Positions 17,167 through 24,895 of a stretch of 64,000 nt of DNA are shown here, piece by piece. Source of the DNA: Candidatus Solirubrobacter pratensis (GTDB lineage Bacteria > Actinomycetota > Thermoleophilia > Solirubrobacterales > Solirubrobacteraceae); NCBI RefSeq assembly GCF_000425945.1, contig NZ_AUEK01000009.1, positions 357,141 through 421,140 of the forward strand, read 5' to 3'. Under the pieces are notes generated by a model that made no database searches, was not told the DNA's origin, and saw nothing but the letters and a program-made list of their open reading frames with translations. A program made the translations under genes and the position numbers. How positions within the stretch are numbered: the first letter of the stretch is position 1; each line of letters starts with the position of its first letter.

Positions 17167-17884
17167 CCCGGCGCACGTAGGCGTCGGGGTAGTCGGACTT
17201 GATCGCCTTCTGGCCGTCCTCGGCCGCGCTCTCGGAGCTGTACTTCTCCGTGAAGACGACGTAGTAGCCGGGGTTCAGCGACGAGTAGTCGTCGGAGTGC
17301 AGGATGCCGACGGTGTGGCCCTTGCCCTGCGCGGCGGTCGCGACGCTCTCGGCCTTGGACCGCGACGTGGCGGACTCGATGATCACGGTCCAGCCGCTGC
17401 CGCCGGGCCAGTCGGCGAACGACGAGCCGGTGCCGGTGCCGCTGTCGTCAGGCGTCGCGGTGGCGTTCGGATCCGGCGTCGTGGTGGCGTTCGGGTCCGG
17501 CGTGGTGGTCGCGTTCGGGTCCGGCGTGGTCGTCTCGGTCGGCAGCGGGGAGACGGTCGGCGTGGCGGTCGGGGACGGGGTCGTCGTCGCCGGCGGCGGC
17601 ACGGCGGCTGACGGCGTCGGCGTGGCCTGCCCGAGCTTCTCGCCACCGCCCGACAGCGCGGCGATCGCCAGCACGATCCCGATCACGCCGAGCAGCGCGA
17701 GCGCCCCTGTGAGCATGATCGGCACGCGCCAGCCGCGGGGCTCGGCGATCTCCGTCGTCGCGGCCGCGCCGCACGCCAGGCACCACTCCTGATCGCGGGC
17801 CATCGCGCTGCCGCAGCGCGGGCAGCGCCGCTCCTCGGCAGCCGCCGGCGCGTCGGGTGGGGGAGGGGTCTGCATCGCGCTCAT
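17156..17884 (-). CDS. Zinc-ribbon membrane protein with SPOR-like C-terminus
   Basis: 242 residues. Zinc ribbon at the N-terminus (CPRCGSAM then CLACG), one membrane helix near residues 54-78, a Thr/Pro-rich linker with repeated TTTPDPNA, and a C-terminal domain of about 75 residues (WTVIIESATSRSKAE, GYYVVFTEKYSSESAA) like SPOR peptidoglycan-binding domains. The likely topology is ribbon inside, SPOR outside, linker spanning the wall. Its ATG overlaps the stop of the upstream zinc-ribbon gene, so the two are co-translated. Confidence 0.75.
17460..17531. repeat. 24-bp in-frame tandem repeat (3 copies)
   Basis: Three 24-bp units (17460, 17484, 17508) encode the TTTPDPNA linker repeats of the SPOR-like protein. 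Unit length is a multiple of three, so copy changes alter linker length without a frameshift. Confidence 0.8.
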
Positions 17885-19416
17885 TCGCCACGCTCCGCGC
17901 GCGAGAAGTAGCCAGTGCTGCCGGACGCGCGGCCGTTCGGCCGCTCCTCGGCCGCCCGCGGCGCCTCACCGCCGCTCGCAGGCACATCTCCGGCCGTGCC
18001 TTCGCCGCCGGGCTCCGGTGCCGGGGCAGTCCCGGGCGCGTCGTCGTCGGCGTCGGCACGCGGCGAGTCTCCGGCCTCGTCGGCCGCGGCGTCGCCATGC
18101 GCCGGGTCGCCGGCCCCGCCGCTCGTGGCGTCGCGTCGCGACCCCGCGGCGTCCCCGCCCGTCGCATCATCGGCCCCGCCGGGCGTGGCATCTCCGCGCG
18201 GCGCGTCCGCGGCCCCGCCGGCCGTGGCATCTTCGCGCGGCGCGTCGGCGGCCCCACCGGCCGCGGCATCTTCGCGCGCCGCGTCCGCGGCGCCACCGGC
18301 CGCGGCATCTTCGCGTGGCGCGTCTGCGGCCCCGCCTGTCTCGGCATCACCTCGCGGCGCGTCTCCGGCCGCCGGCTCGCCCTGATCGCCGGTCGCCGCC
18401 TCCCCGCTCGTCGCGGGCGTCCGCTGCGGCCACTCGAACTCGGTGCCCTGCGCCGCGGGCGGCATCTCCCGCGTCTGCTGGTCGACCGGCGTCGGGGCGA
18501 CGGGCTCCGGCGCCGCGACGACCGGCTCGGGCGCGGCGGATGCCGCGCGCGCGAGCGCTCGGCGGGCGCTCTCCGTGAGCGGGAGGCCGCAGTGCGAGCA
18601 GTAGTGCGCGTCGCTGCCGAACAGTTCGCCGCACTCGGGGCATTCGCCGCCGACGCCGGGCTCGCGCACGACGACGTTGCGGCGCACGTCGTCGAGCCGC
18701 TGCTCGAGCACGTGCAACTCGGCGTCGATCGTCGTCAGCCGGTCGAGCTTGGCCGCGCGCAGACGGCGGTGCGCGTCGTGCTCGACGTCGCCGGCGGTCC
18801 GGTGCAACTCGTAGATGAAGCCGCCGAGATCGCGCAGCAGCAGCTCGCGAGCAGCGCGCAGGAACGCGACGCGCTTGCGCAGGCGGCCGCGGCGCGCGCT
18901 CGAGGGCGGAGCCGCGGCGAGCTCGTCCGGATCAAGTCCGGGCGGCAGATCGGCCACCGGGCCCTGCTCGGGATCGGCCGGACCCTGCACCGAATACGGC
19001 GCTCCGGGCACCGCCTGGCCGGTCGAGAAGGGCACGTAGGCCGGCTGCGGCCCGGCGTAGGGCGTGCCCGGGGCGGGCTCTCCCGTCGTCGCGCCCGGCC
19101 GCCCCGCGCCATGAGGCGCTCCCGGGTCTGGCGTCGCGGAGCCGGGTTGCACCGGGGCATACGCCGCGCCTGGCGCGGGGCCAGGCTCGCGATCGCCCGA
19201 ATGGGCATCTTCGCCGCCCTGAACCGTCTGTGGATCGCCGGGCCGCAGGACGCGCGTCGGCGCCGCCGGGTCGGCGAGCAGGGAGGTATGGCCCTCCGCC
19301 TCTGCGGGGGTCTGGTTCGGCGCGCCGTCGGTCCCCTGGGCCGCCGCGGTAGGCGGCTCGGTGCCTTCGGGACCCCCGGAGCGTCGGCGGGACAGGCGTC
19401 GCATCAGGCCGCTCAT
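17881..19416 (-). CDS. Low-complexity zinc-ribbon protein
   Basis: 511 residues. A Pro/Gly/Ala-rich N-terminal half leads to a helical, probably coiled segment (about residues 170-240, RGRLRKRVAFLRAARELLLRD and LRAAKLDRLTTIDAEL), then a zinc ribbon (CPECGELF, HYCSHCGLPL), then a long Ala/Asp/Gly tail with 13-residue repeats (GGAADAPREDAAA type). No signal peptide or membrane helix. It is coupled to the SPOR-like membrane protein downstream, so it may be its cytoplasmic partner. Function unknown; the acidic tail resembles an unfolded spacer. Confidence 0.7.
   Translation of the reverse strand: MSGLMRRLSRRRSGGPEGTEPPTAAAQGTDGAPNQTPAEAEGHTSLLADPAAPTRVLRPGDPQTVQGGEDAHSGDREPGPAPGAAYAPVQPGSATPDPGAPHGAGRPGATTGEPAPGTPYAGPQPAYVPFSTGQAVPGAPYSVQGPADPEQGPVADLPPGLDPDELAAAPPSSARRGRLRKRVAFLRAARELLLRDLGGFIYELHRTAGDVEHDAHRRLRAAKLDRLTTIDAELHVLEQRLDDVRRNVVVREPGVGGECPECGELFGSDAHYCSHCGLPLTESARRALARAASAAPEPVVAAPEPVAPTPVDQQTREMPPAAQGTEFEWPQRTPATSGEAATGDQGEPAAGDAPRGDAETGGAADAPREDAAAGGAADAAREDAAAGGAADAPREDATAGGAADAPRGDATPGGADDATGGDAAGSRRDATSGGAGDPAHGDAAADEAGDSPRADADDDAPGTAPAPEPGGEGTAGDVPASGGEAPRAAEERPNGRASGSTGYFSRAERGE
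18187..18381. repeat. 39-bp in-frame tandem repeat (about 5 copies)
   Basis: Units begin at 18187, 18226, 18265, 18304 and 18343 (all 39 bp apart) and encode the 13-residue GGAADAPREDAAA-type repeat of the zinc-ribbon protein. Degenerate copies extend to about 18100. Variation is mostly at single bases. Confidence 0.85.
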
Positions 19417-19461
19417 AGGTCAAGCAGGGTCCGCGGTCTTCTCTCGGCCCCTGAGCGGTCG

Positions 19462-19467
19462 AGTATA
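19462..19467 (-). promoter_or_regulatory. Possible -10 box for the zinc-ribbon/SPOR operon
   Basis: On the minus strand TATACT lies 45 bp before the start at 19416, in the 76-bp gap after the glycosyltransferase gene. No good -35 hexamer is seen at 16-18 bp, so this is a tentative promoter only. Confidence 0.35.
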
Positions 19468-19492
19468 GGGTCGGGTCGCGTTCCCACGACGC

Positions 19493-20461
19493 TCACAACG
19501 CAAGTCCCCGCCCAGAGGTTCGAACTTCGAGCAGATCGCGCCACGCCTCGACGACGCGCGCGGCCATAGCGTCGGCGGAGAACAGGGCGGCGCGAGCGCG
19601 CCCGTCCACGCGCGGGTCTTCTGACTCCAGGTGCGGGCGCAGCGCCGCTCGCCATTCGTCGCGGTCGAACGGCGCGCAATACGCGCCCTCGACGCCTTCG
19701 AGCACCACCGGATGGATCCCGACCGGCGTGCCGAGCGCCGGGACGCCACACGCGAGCGCCTCGATCACCGACAGCCCGAACGCCTCCTTCTCGCTCGGCA
19801 CCAGCACGGCGTTGGCCGCGTTGATCCAGTACGGGACCTCGTCGGGCGCGACGCCGCCGAGCGTGAGCAGCGGCACGTCCCCCGCCACCTCGAGCGCGCG
19901 GTCGTAGCGCTTCAACGCGCGCGCCGGATCATGCGGGAACAGGAGGTAGCGGCCACCGGGGTCCAGCCCCAGCCGGGCGCGCGCCTGCGCGCGTGGAATC
20001 GGGCGGAAGCGCTGCAGGTCGATGCCGACGGGCAGCACCGCGACGCGCCGCTTCGTGCCGGCGCCCGGGAGGTTGCCGCTGAACTCGCGCGAGACCCCCG
20101 CCGTCAGCGCGCAGAACGGCAACGCGGCACGCGTGGCGGCGTAGGACCGCCGCACCAGCAGGTCGTTGCCGTGCAGGGTGACCGCCACGGGTCCCAGGCG
20201 GGCGAGCAGGGCCGGCCACGCCGTCAAGCCGAAGTGCGCGTGCACGATGTCGAATCGCTGCCCACGGAAGCGGCGCCGCAGGCGCCCGGCCGCACGCAGC
20301 AGCGCCTTCGGCCCAGGGCCGAACGCGAACAGCTCGACGTCGAGGCCTGGGCGCCGGCGCAGCGCCTCCACCTGGTCGCGCACGAACGGGCCGAGGGCGG
20401 GCCGCTCCGGCGTGGGGTACATGTTGGTGACGACGAGGACGCGCACAGGGCACAAGACCAT
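19493..20461 (-). CDS. Glycosyltransferase family 4
   Basis: 322 residues from the ATG at 20461 (VLVVTNMYPTPERP follows). The GT-B fold is clear: FDIVHAHFGLTAW, TLHGNDLL, VLPVGIDLQRFRP and the C-terminal donor-site motif PSEKEAFGLSVIEALACGVPALGTPVG. It probably transfers a nucleotide-sugar residue to a surface glycan or secreted product. An internal GTG at 20446 is an alternative start. It is divergent from the pilin gene with a shared palindrome (20476-20499) between them. The polysaccharide region proper lies 25 kb away. Confidence 0.88.
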   Translation of the reverse strand: MVLCPVRVLVVTNMYPTPERPALGPFVRDQVEALRRRPGLDVELFAFGPGPKALLRAAGRLRRRFRGQRFDIVHAHFGLTAWPALLARLGPVAVTLHGNDLLVRRSYAATRAALPFCALTAGVSREFSGNLPGAGTKRRVAVLPVGIDLQRFRPIPRAQARARLGLDPGGRYLLFPHDPARALKRYDRALEVAGDVPLLTLGGVAPDEVPYWINAANAVLVPSEKEAFGLSVIEALACGVPALGTPVGIHPVVLEGVEGAYCAPFDRDEWRAALRPHLESEDPRVDGRARAALFSADAMAARVVEAWRDLLEVRTSGRGLAL

Positions 20462-20475
20462 CGCATGCCCGCCGT

Positions 20476-20499
20476 GAAAGTGCTGCACGTCGCACTTTC
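20476..20499. promoter_or_regulatory. Perfect palindrome between the divergent glycosyltransferase and pilin genes
   Basis: GAAAGTGC-N8-GCACTTTC is a perfect 8-bp inverted repeat starting 15 bp upstream of the glycosyltransferase ATG and 139 bp before the pilin start. Position and symmetry suggest a dimeric regulator site controlling one or both genes. It lacks the T-run and the location of a terminator. Confidence 0.5.
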
Positions 20500-20637
20500 C
20501 TTGCACATTTGTCACTGATCCGGCACAGCTGCGCGTAGATCCGCGCATGGGTCCGCCCGGAGACTCGATCCCGTTCCGCAAGCCCGCGGGACGCCGGGTC
20601 CCGGGGCCGCCGGGACGAGGACCGAGCGGGAGACGAG

Positions 20638-20841
20638 ATGTACGAGCTGATGGGACGCGCGCACGCCGCGGCACTGGCCCAGCGCGGGCAGGGGACGGTC
20701 GAGTACGTGGGGCTCGTGCTGCTGATCGCGGCGATCCTCGCGGGCGTGATCGCGATCGGGGACACGCTCAAGGGCGGCGGGATCGCCGAGACCGTCGTCA
20801 AGAAGCTCAAGGACACGATCACGGGCTTGGAGGCGAAGTGA
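20638..20841 (+). CDS. Flp-type pilin-like small protein
   Basis: 67 residues with a class III signal: a short charged leader, then QRGQGTVEYVGLVLLIAAIL, with the conserved Glu of Flp/Tad pilins followed by a hydrophobic helix. Cleavage would occur in or near the Gly before TVEY. GGGAG precedes the ATG. No Tad ATPase, prepilin peptidase or platform gene is nearby, so assembly would depend on a distant locus. Confidence 0.75.
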   Translation: MYELMGRAHAAALAQRGQGTVEYVGLVLLIAAILAGVIAIGDTLKGGGIAETVVKKLKDTITGLEAK

Positions 20842-20957
20842 GTGCGGCCGGCACAGCGCCGCGGCCGCCGGGCTTCCGCGTACCCGCCATGCCAGACTGG
20901 CGGCGTGGTCGCCCTGTCTCTCATACAGTCTGCGCCGGTGGCGAAGCGTCGCTCCCG

Positions 20958-21020
20958 CGCGACGTCCGCCCTCCTCGGCACGACGTCCCGCCGTCCCGGC
21001 GCGACGTCCGCCCGGCGCCT
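20958..21020. repeat. 21-bp tandem repeat (3 copies) before rph
   Basis: Three imperfect 21-bp units (20958, 20979, 21000) built on CGACGTCCGCC occupy the gap between the pilin and rph. No convincing small gene is seen in 20842-21047. Confidence 0.6.
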
Positions 21021-21047
21021 CCACCGCGACTTCGCGAGGACGCGCGC

Positions 21048-21776
21048 GTGACCGTCACTCCCACGCGCTCCGGCGGCCGGGCGCCTGACGAGCTCCGGCC
21101 GGTGACCATCGAGCCCGGCTTCGTGCGCACCGCCACCGGCTCGGCGCTGATCGCCTGCGGCGGCACGCGCGTCATCTGCACCGCCTCGGTGCAGGAGTCC
21201 GTGCCGCGCTGGATGGCCGGCCAGGGCCGCGGGTGGATGACCGCCGAGTACGGGATGCTGCCCGCGTCCACGGGCGACCGCAAGCAGCGCGACGTCTCGA
21301 AGGGCCGGCCGGACGGCCGCACGGTCGAGATCCAGCGCCTGATCGGACGCTCGCTCCGCGGCGTGGCCGACCTCGACGCGCTCGGCGAGCGGACGGTCTA
21401 TGTCGACTGCGACGTGCTCGAAGCCGACGGCGGCACCCGCTGCGCCTCGATCACCGGCGGCTACGTGGCGCTGGCGCTCGCCTGCCGGCGGCTGCTCGAG
21501 GACGGCAAGCTCGAGCGCTCGCCGCTCACCGGCAGCGTGGCGGCGGTCAGCTGCGGCGTGGTCGACGGCGTGCCGCTGCTGGACCTCGACTACCCCGAGG
21601 ACTCGAGCGCGGAGGTCGACGCGAACGTGGTCATGACCGGCGAAGGCGGCCTCGTCGAGGTGCAGGCGACGGCCGAGCGGACGCCGCTGTCGCGCGCGCA
21701 TCTGGACGACCTGCTGCAGCTCGCCCAGCACGGGATCGACGGTCTGCGTGCCGCGCAGGAAGCCGCGCTGCGCTGA
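21048..21776 (+). CDS. rph: Ribonuclease PH
   Basis: 242 residues, the normal family length, starting at GTG 21048. Hallmarks include RPVTIEPGFVRTATGSALI, GWMTAEYGMLPAST, KGRPDGRTVEIQRLIGRSL and DCDVLEADGGTRCASITG. It trims and phosphorolyses tRNA 3' ends. It is followed after 7 bp by rdgB, the usual actinobacterial pair. Confidence 0.95.
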   Translation: MTVTPTRSGGRAPDELRPVTIEPGFVRTATGSALIACGGTRVICTASVQESVPRWMAGQGRGWMTAEYGMLPASTGDRKQRDVSKGRPDGRTVEIQRLIGRSLRGVADLDALGERTVYVDCDVLEADGGTRCASITGGYVALALACRRLLEDGKLERSPLTGSVAAVSCGVVDGVPLLDLDYPEDSSAEVDANVVMTGEGGLVEVQATAERTPLSRAHLDDLLQLAQHGIDGLRAAQEAALR

Positions 21777-21783
21777 GCCTGCC

Positions 21784-22347
21784 GTGCGGCTCATGCTCGC
21801 CACCCGCAACGCGCACAAGCTCCGCGAGTTCGAGAGGCTTCTGCCGGGCGTGACGCTGGACCCGCTCCCGGACGAGGCCGGCACGCCTGAGGAGACGGGG
21901 GAGACCTATGCGGAGAACGCGCTGATCAAGGCCCGCTCTGCCGCGGCCGCGACCGGCCGCGCCGCGTTCGCCGACGACTCCGGCATCGAGGCCGAGGCGC
22001 TCGGCTGGCGTCCCGGGGTGCGCACCGCCCGCTACGCCGGCGAGCGCGCGACCGACCAGGAGAACCTCGAGAAGCTCCACGCCGAGGCGCCGGCGGGCTC
22101 CGCGCTGCGGTACGTCTGCGTGATCGCCCACGTCACGCCCGACGGTGCCGAGCACATGTTCGAGGGCCGCTGCACGGGTACCCTCGCGGCCACCCTCAGC
22201 GGGAAGGGCGGGTTCGGCTACGACCCGCTGTTCATCCCCGACGAGGCGCCTGGACGGACGATGGCCGAGCTGACGGACGCAGAGAAGGACGCGATCTCGC
22301 ACCGCGGCCAAGCGGCGCGCGCGCTGCTGGCATGGCTCCGGCGCTGA
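21784..22347 (+). CDS. rdgB: XTP/dITP pyrophosphatase (HAM1/RdgB)
   Basis: 187 residues. MLATRNAHKLREF, ETYAENALIKARSAA, FADDSGIEAEALG, GFGYDPLFIP and ISHRGQAARALL match the HAM1 family. It removes non-canonical purine triphosphates from the nucleotide pool. GTG 21784 was chosen as the start nearest the rph stop; ATG 21793 is possible. Confidence 0.95.
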   Translation: MRLMLATRNAHKLREFERLLPGVTLDPLPDEAGTPEETGETYAENALIKARSAAAATGRAAFADDSGIEAEALGWRPGVRTARYAGERATDQENLEKLHAEAPAGSALRYVCVIAHVTPDGAEHMFEGRCTGTLAATLSGKGGFGYDPLFIPDEAPGRTMAELTDAEKDAISHRGQAARALLAWLRR

Positions 22348-22402
22348 CACGCGGTCGTCCCCTGGGCGGCCGCGGGCGCCCGTGGACACTCGGCGGTCCG
22401 GC

Positions 22403-23347
22403 ATGACCGCCGCGTTGAGCCGCGACGGCGATCACCCGCGCGGACGCAGCCGCGCGGCCGCAGTCTCGATCGCCTCCAACACGGTGCTGATCGCCCTCAA
22501 GGTCGTCGCGGGCGTCCTGACGGGCTCCGTCGCCATCCTCACCGAGGCGCTGCACTCGGGGATCGACCTGCTCGCCAGCCTGATCGCGTTCTTCTCCGTC
22601 CGCCGCGCCGAGGCGCCGGCGGACGCGGAGCACCGCTACGGGCACGAGAAGTTCGAGAACGCCGCCGCGGCGGCCGAAGGCATGCTGATCCTCGCGGGCT
22701 CCGCGGTGATCGCCTTCGCCGCGATCCGCTCGCTGATCAGCGGGCCGCAGCTCGATCACCTCGGCATCGGCATCGTCGTCGTCGGCTTCGCCGCCGCCGT
22801 CAACGTCGCGGTCTCGAGCTGGCTGTTCCGCAAGGGCCGCGAGCTGTCGAGCGCCGCGCTGGAGGGCGATGCAGCCCACCTGCGTACGGACGCCTACACG
22901 TCGATCGGCGTGCTCGTCGGTCTGGCGCTCGTCAGCGTCACCGGCGCCCACTGGCTCGACCCGGTCGTCGCGCTCGTGATCTCCGTCGGCATCGTCGTGA
23001 CGGGCATGCGGCTCACGATCGGCAGCCTGCGCGTGCTCGTCGACGAGGCACTGCCCGACGAGGAGCTCGACGCGATCCGCGAGTCGATCGAGGCGTTCGC
23101 GGGCGAGGGCGTCGTCGGCTACCACCAGCTGCGCACCCGCCGTGCCGGTGCGCGCCGCTACGTCGACCTGCACGTGCAGTTCCGCCACGGCACGACGCTC
23201 GAAGAGGCGCACCACACGGCGCACGCGCTGCAGGACGCGATCCGCGAGCGGCTCGACGGCGCCGACGTGCTGATCCACCTCGAGCCGGCCGACCGCGTGC
23301 GCCCCGGGGAGGAGCTCCCGCTCGACCCGCGGGCGAGGACACGATGA
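22403..23347 (+). CDS. Cation diffusion facilitator metal exporter
   Basis: 314 residues. About six membrane helices; the metal-site pairs are LHSGID (helix 2) and HLRTD (helix 5), and a His-rich cytoplasmic domain (HVQFRHGTTLEEAHHTAHAL) follows. It exports Zn, Fe, Co or Mn in exchange for protons. The ATG at 22403 is preferred; GTG 22382 would add 7 residues. Oddity: its last codons and stop lie inside a unit of a tandem repeat whose main array is 560 bp downstream, so the C-terminus may have been remodelled. Confidence 0.9.
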   Translation: MTAALSRDGDHPRGRSRAAAVSIASNTVLIALKVVAGVLTGSVAILTEALHSGIDLLASLIAFFSVRRAEAPADAEHRYGHEKFENAAAAAEGMLILAGSAVIAFAAIRSLISGPQLDHLGIGIVVVGFAAAVNVAVSSWLFRKGRELSSAALEGDAAHLRTDAYTSIGVLVGLALVSVTGAHWLDPVVALVISVGIVVTGMRLTIGSLRVLVDEALPDEELDAIRESIEAFAGEGVVGYHQLRTRRAGARRYVDLHVQFRHGTTLEEAHHTAHALQDAIRERLDGADVLIHLEPADRVRPGEELPLDPRARTR

Positions 23348-23372
23348 GGCCGGCTCCCGCTCAACTACCGGG
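23335..23372. repeat. Isolated copy of the 38-bp repeat at the CDF gene end
   Basis: This segment starts GAGGACAC and continues with GAGGCCGGCTCCCGCTC. It differs at only a few positions from the units in 23906-24116. The CDF stop codon TGA falls where the array units read CCG. The block between the two (23373-23905) interrupts the repeat family. Confidence 0.7.
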
Positions 23373-23429
23373 GTCAGGCGACCGGCAGCGCTGCGCATGC
23401 GCCCCGGCGAGCTCTGTGCTTCTCGGGCC

Positions 23430-23677
23430 CGGCGAACTGCGCTGGTAAGGAGCGGGTCACGGTGGCTGCGCGGTTCGCGAGGCCGCGTGATCGATCCGGG
23501 CGGGCGAGGGAGGGGGTGTGCGACGAACTTCGAATAGTTCGAAGGTTCGTAGAGCACCCCCTTGACTCGTGCGCGGCGATGATCGCTCGTGCGCGAACTG
23601 GCCGCGCCGGTGATCGAGCGTGTCCGTGACGCCGCCGAGCCAGATGGATCCGCATCCCTTACCAGCGCAGTTCGCCG
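23430..23677. mobile_element. 248-bp MITE-like element with 21-bp terminal inverted repeats
   Basis: The ends are perfect 21-bp inverted repeats. The left end is 23430-23450 (C followed by GGCGAACTGCGCTGGTAAGG) and the right end is its reverse complement at 23657-23677. The two halves remain loosely complementary inward. The centre is a strong palindrome at about 23513-23563 (GGGGGTG... CTTCGAA-TAG-TTCGAAG ...CACCCCC). It contains no gene. Non-coding, symmetrical and bounded by inverted repeats, it looks like a miniature transposable element or a large palindromic repeat. No target-site duplication is evident. Confidence 0.55.
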
Positions 23678-23905
23678 ATCCTTCCGCGCGTCCGCGGGCA
23701 TCCGCGGCGCCACCACCACGGTCGCCGTGCGCCGCGTCGTCTCGTGCGGCGGCTTCTCGCGGCGCCGCCTCAGCGCTTCGGCGCGCGCAAGGTATGACTG
23801 GCCGGCGCGCACGACCACGTTCTTCCTGCGGCGGAAGTCGCGCACGACGCGCCCATGCTCACGCGCGTCAGCGTCCCCGAGCACGAGTCCTGCCCGAGCC
23901 ACGGG
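23678..23905. other. Non-coding stretch between the palindromic element and the tandem array
   Basis: About 230 bp with open frames on both strands, but none has a recognisable domain, ribosome site or partner. No RNA gene, promoter or further repeat was recognised. Together with 23373-23429 it is the unexplained part of the 0.77-kb gap after the CDF gene. Confidence 0.5.
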
Positions 23906-24116
23906 GAGGACGAGCCGAGGCCGGCTCCCGCTCGACCGCGGGGGAGGACACGCCGAGGCCGGCTCCCGCTCGACCGCGGGGGGAGGACACGCCGAGGCCG
24001 GCTCCCGCTCGACCGCGGGGGAGGACGAGCCGAGGCGGGCTCCCGCGCGGCCCGCGGACGCGGACGCGCTGAAGCCGGCTCGCGCTCGACCGCGCGCGCG
24101 AGGACGTACCGAGGCT
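23906..24116. repeat. 38/39-bp tandem repeat array
   Basis: Units start with GAGGAC at 23906, 23944, 23983 and 24021, with a degenerate double unit to 24099 and a partial copy at 24100. The core is GAGGCCGGCTCCCGCTCGAC. The first three units are nearly identical. The array abuts the stop codon of the small membrane protein on the minus strand (24116). Confidence 0.85.
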
Positions 24117-24256
24117 CAGAACAGGTTGATCGCAGCGGCGATCGCGACGGCCAGGGACACGCCGGCGTAGCCGTCGTAACCGGACAGCAGGAGGATCAGG
24201 GCGGCCACCAGGCAGATGCCCACGGTGACGAGCCAGGCGATTCGGGAGAGCTGCAT
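24116..24256 (-). CDS. Small two-helix membrane protein
   Basis: 46 residues starting MQLSRIAWLVTVGICLVAAL and ending AAAINLF. Two hydrophobic helices are separated by a short LSGYDGYAG turn. Codon choice is like that of its neighbours (mostly C or G at third positions). It is divergent from the following gene with a 26-bp gap that would hold both promoters. I recognise no function. The next-nearest feature is the 38-bp array at its 3' end. Confidence 0.6.
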   Translation of the reverse strand: MQLSRIAWLVTVGICLVAALILLLSGYDGYAGVSLAVAIAAAINLF

Positions 24257-24282
24257 CCGGCGGGGTATTGTCGCGGACGCCG

Positions 24283-24714
24283 ATGACAGCCGCCCTCACG
24301 CCTGCTCTCGCGCTCGCGTATCTGCACGAGCTGTCGGCCGACATCCGCGCCGCGATCGTGCTCGACGCGGCCGGAAACCGGCTCGCCGGGCCAGAGCCGC
24401 TCGCCGCTCCGGCGCGCGCGCTGCTCGCCGAGGGACCGCTCGTCGGCTCGATCGGCGACCGCGGCGGGGCGTTCGGAGCGCGCGACGAGCGGCACGGCGT
24501 CGTCGCGGTGACGGGTCCGTTCGCGCTGCCACGGGTCGTCCGGCACGACCTCGCCCGCGTCCTCGCCGCCCTCGCGCCCGCCCCGGACGAGCCCGGCGAC
24601 GGCTCCGCGCCGTCCGGCGCCGGCGTTCCGGACGCGACGCTCGACGGCGCTCCGGAGCCCGTCTCCACGCCCGCCGCGAGCGCGGCCGCTGAGACACTCT
24701 TGAATGCGCTGTAA
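24283..24714 (+). CDS. Hypothetical protein, Roadblock/LC7-like N-terminus
   Basis: 143 residues from ATG 24283. The first 90 residues (YLHELSADIRAAIVLDAAGNRLAG, HGVVAVTGPFALPRVV) have the helix-strand pattern of Roadblock/LC7 regulators that partner small GTPases; the rest is a Pro/Ala-rich tail. TATTGT at 24266 is a -10-like box 11 bp before the ATG, so the message may be nearly leaderless. No GTPase or MglB-type partner is adjacent. The fold call is tentative. Confidence 0.55.
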   Translation: MTAALTPALALAYLHELSADIRAAIVLDAAGNRLAGPEPLAAPARALLAEGPLVGSIGDRGGAFGARDERHGVVAVTGPFALPRVVRHDLARVLAALAPAPDEPGDGSAPSGAGVPDATLDGAPEPVSTPAASAAAETLLNAL

Positions 24715-24760
24715 CGCGGCCCTTTTGGACCCCGTTCGTCACTTTTTCGCGCCACAGCGC

Positions 24761-24779
24761 GGAATGTCGGCAACATTCC
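24761..24779. promoter_or_regulatory. Inverted repeat upstream of hup
   Basis: GGAATGT-N5-ACATTCC is a perfect 7-bp inverted repeat in the 181-bp gap before the HU gene. The flanking DNA is A/T-richer than average. It could be a regulator site for hup or a weak hairpin ending the upstream gene; no T-run follows. Confidence 0.4.
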
Positions 24780-24895
24780 TGCCGCCGAATCCTCGCAAAT
24801 TGCGGTATTTTCCCCGCGCGCACCACCAAGCGCGTCCGAAGCCGCTGTTAGCTTCGGCCTTCCACCCATCCCCCGAGGGATCACAGGAGGACGCA

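Noticed and set aside
17460..17531. CRISPR-like or attachment-site repeats
   Set aside because: They are coding 24-bp tandem repeats of a Thr/Pro linker, with no spacers.
22232..23902. Long minus-strand open frame across rdgB, CDF and the palindromic element
   Set aside because: Most of it is antisense to the CDF and rdgB genes, and the remaining N-terminal part has no domain.
23906..24116. CRISPR array
   Set aside because: Units are contiguous 38-39 bp repeats without unique spacers and no cas genes are present.
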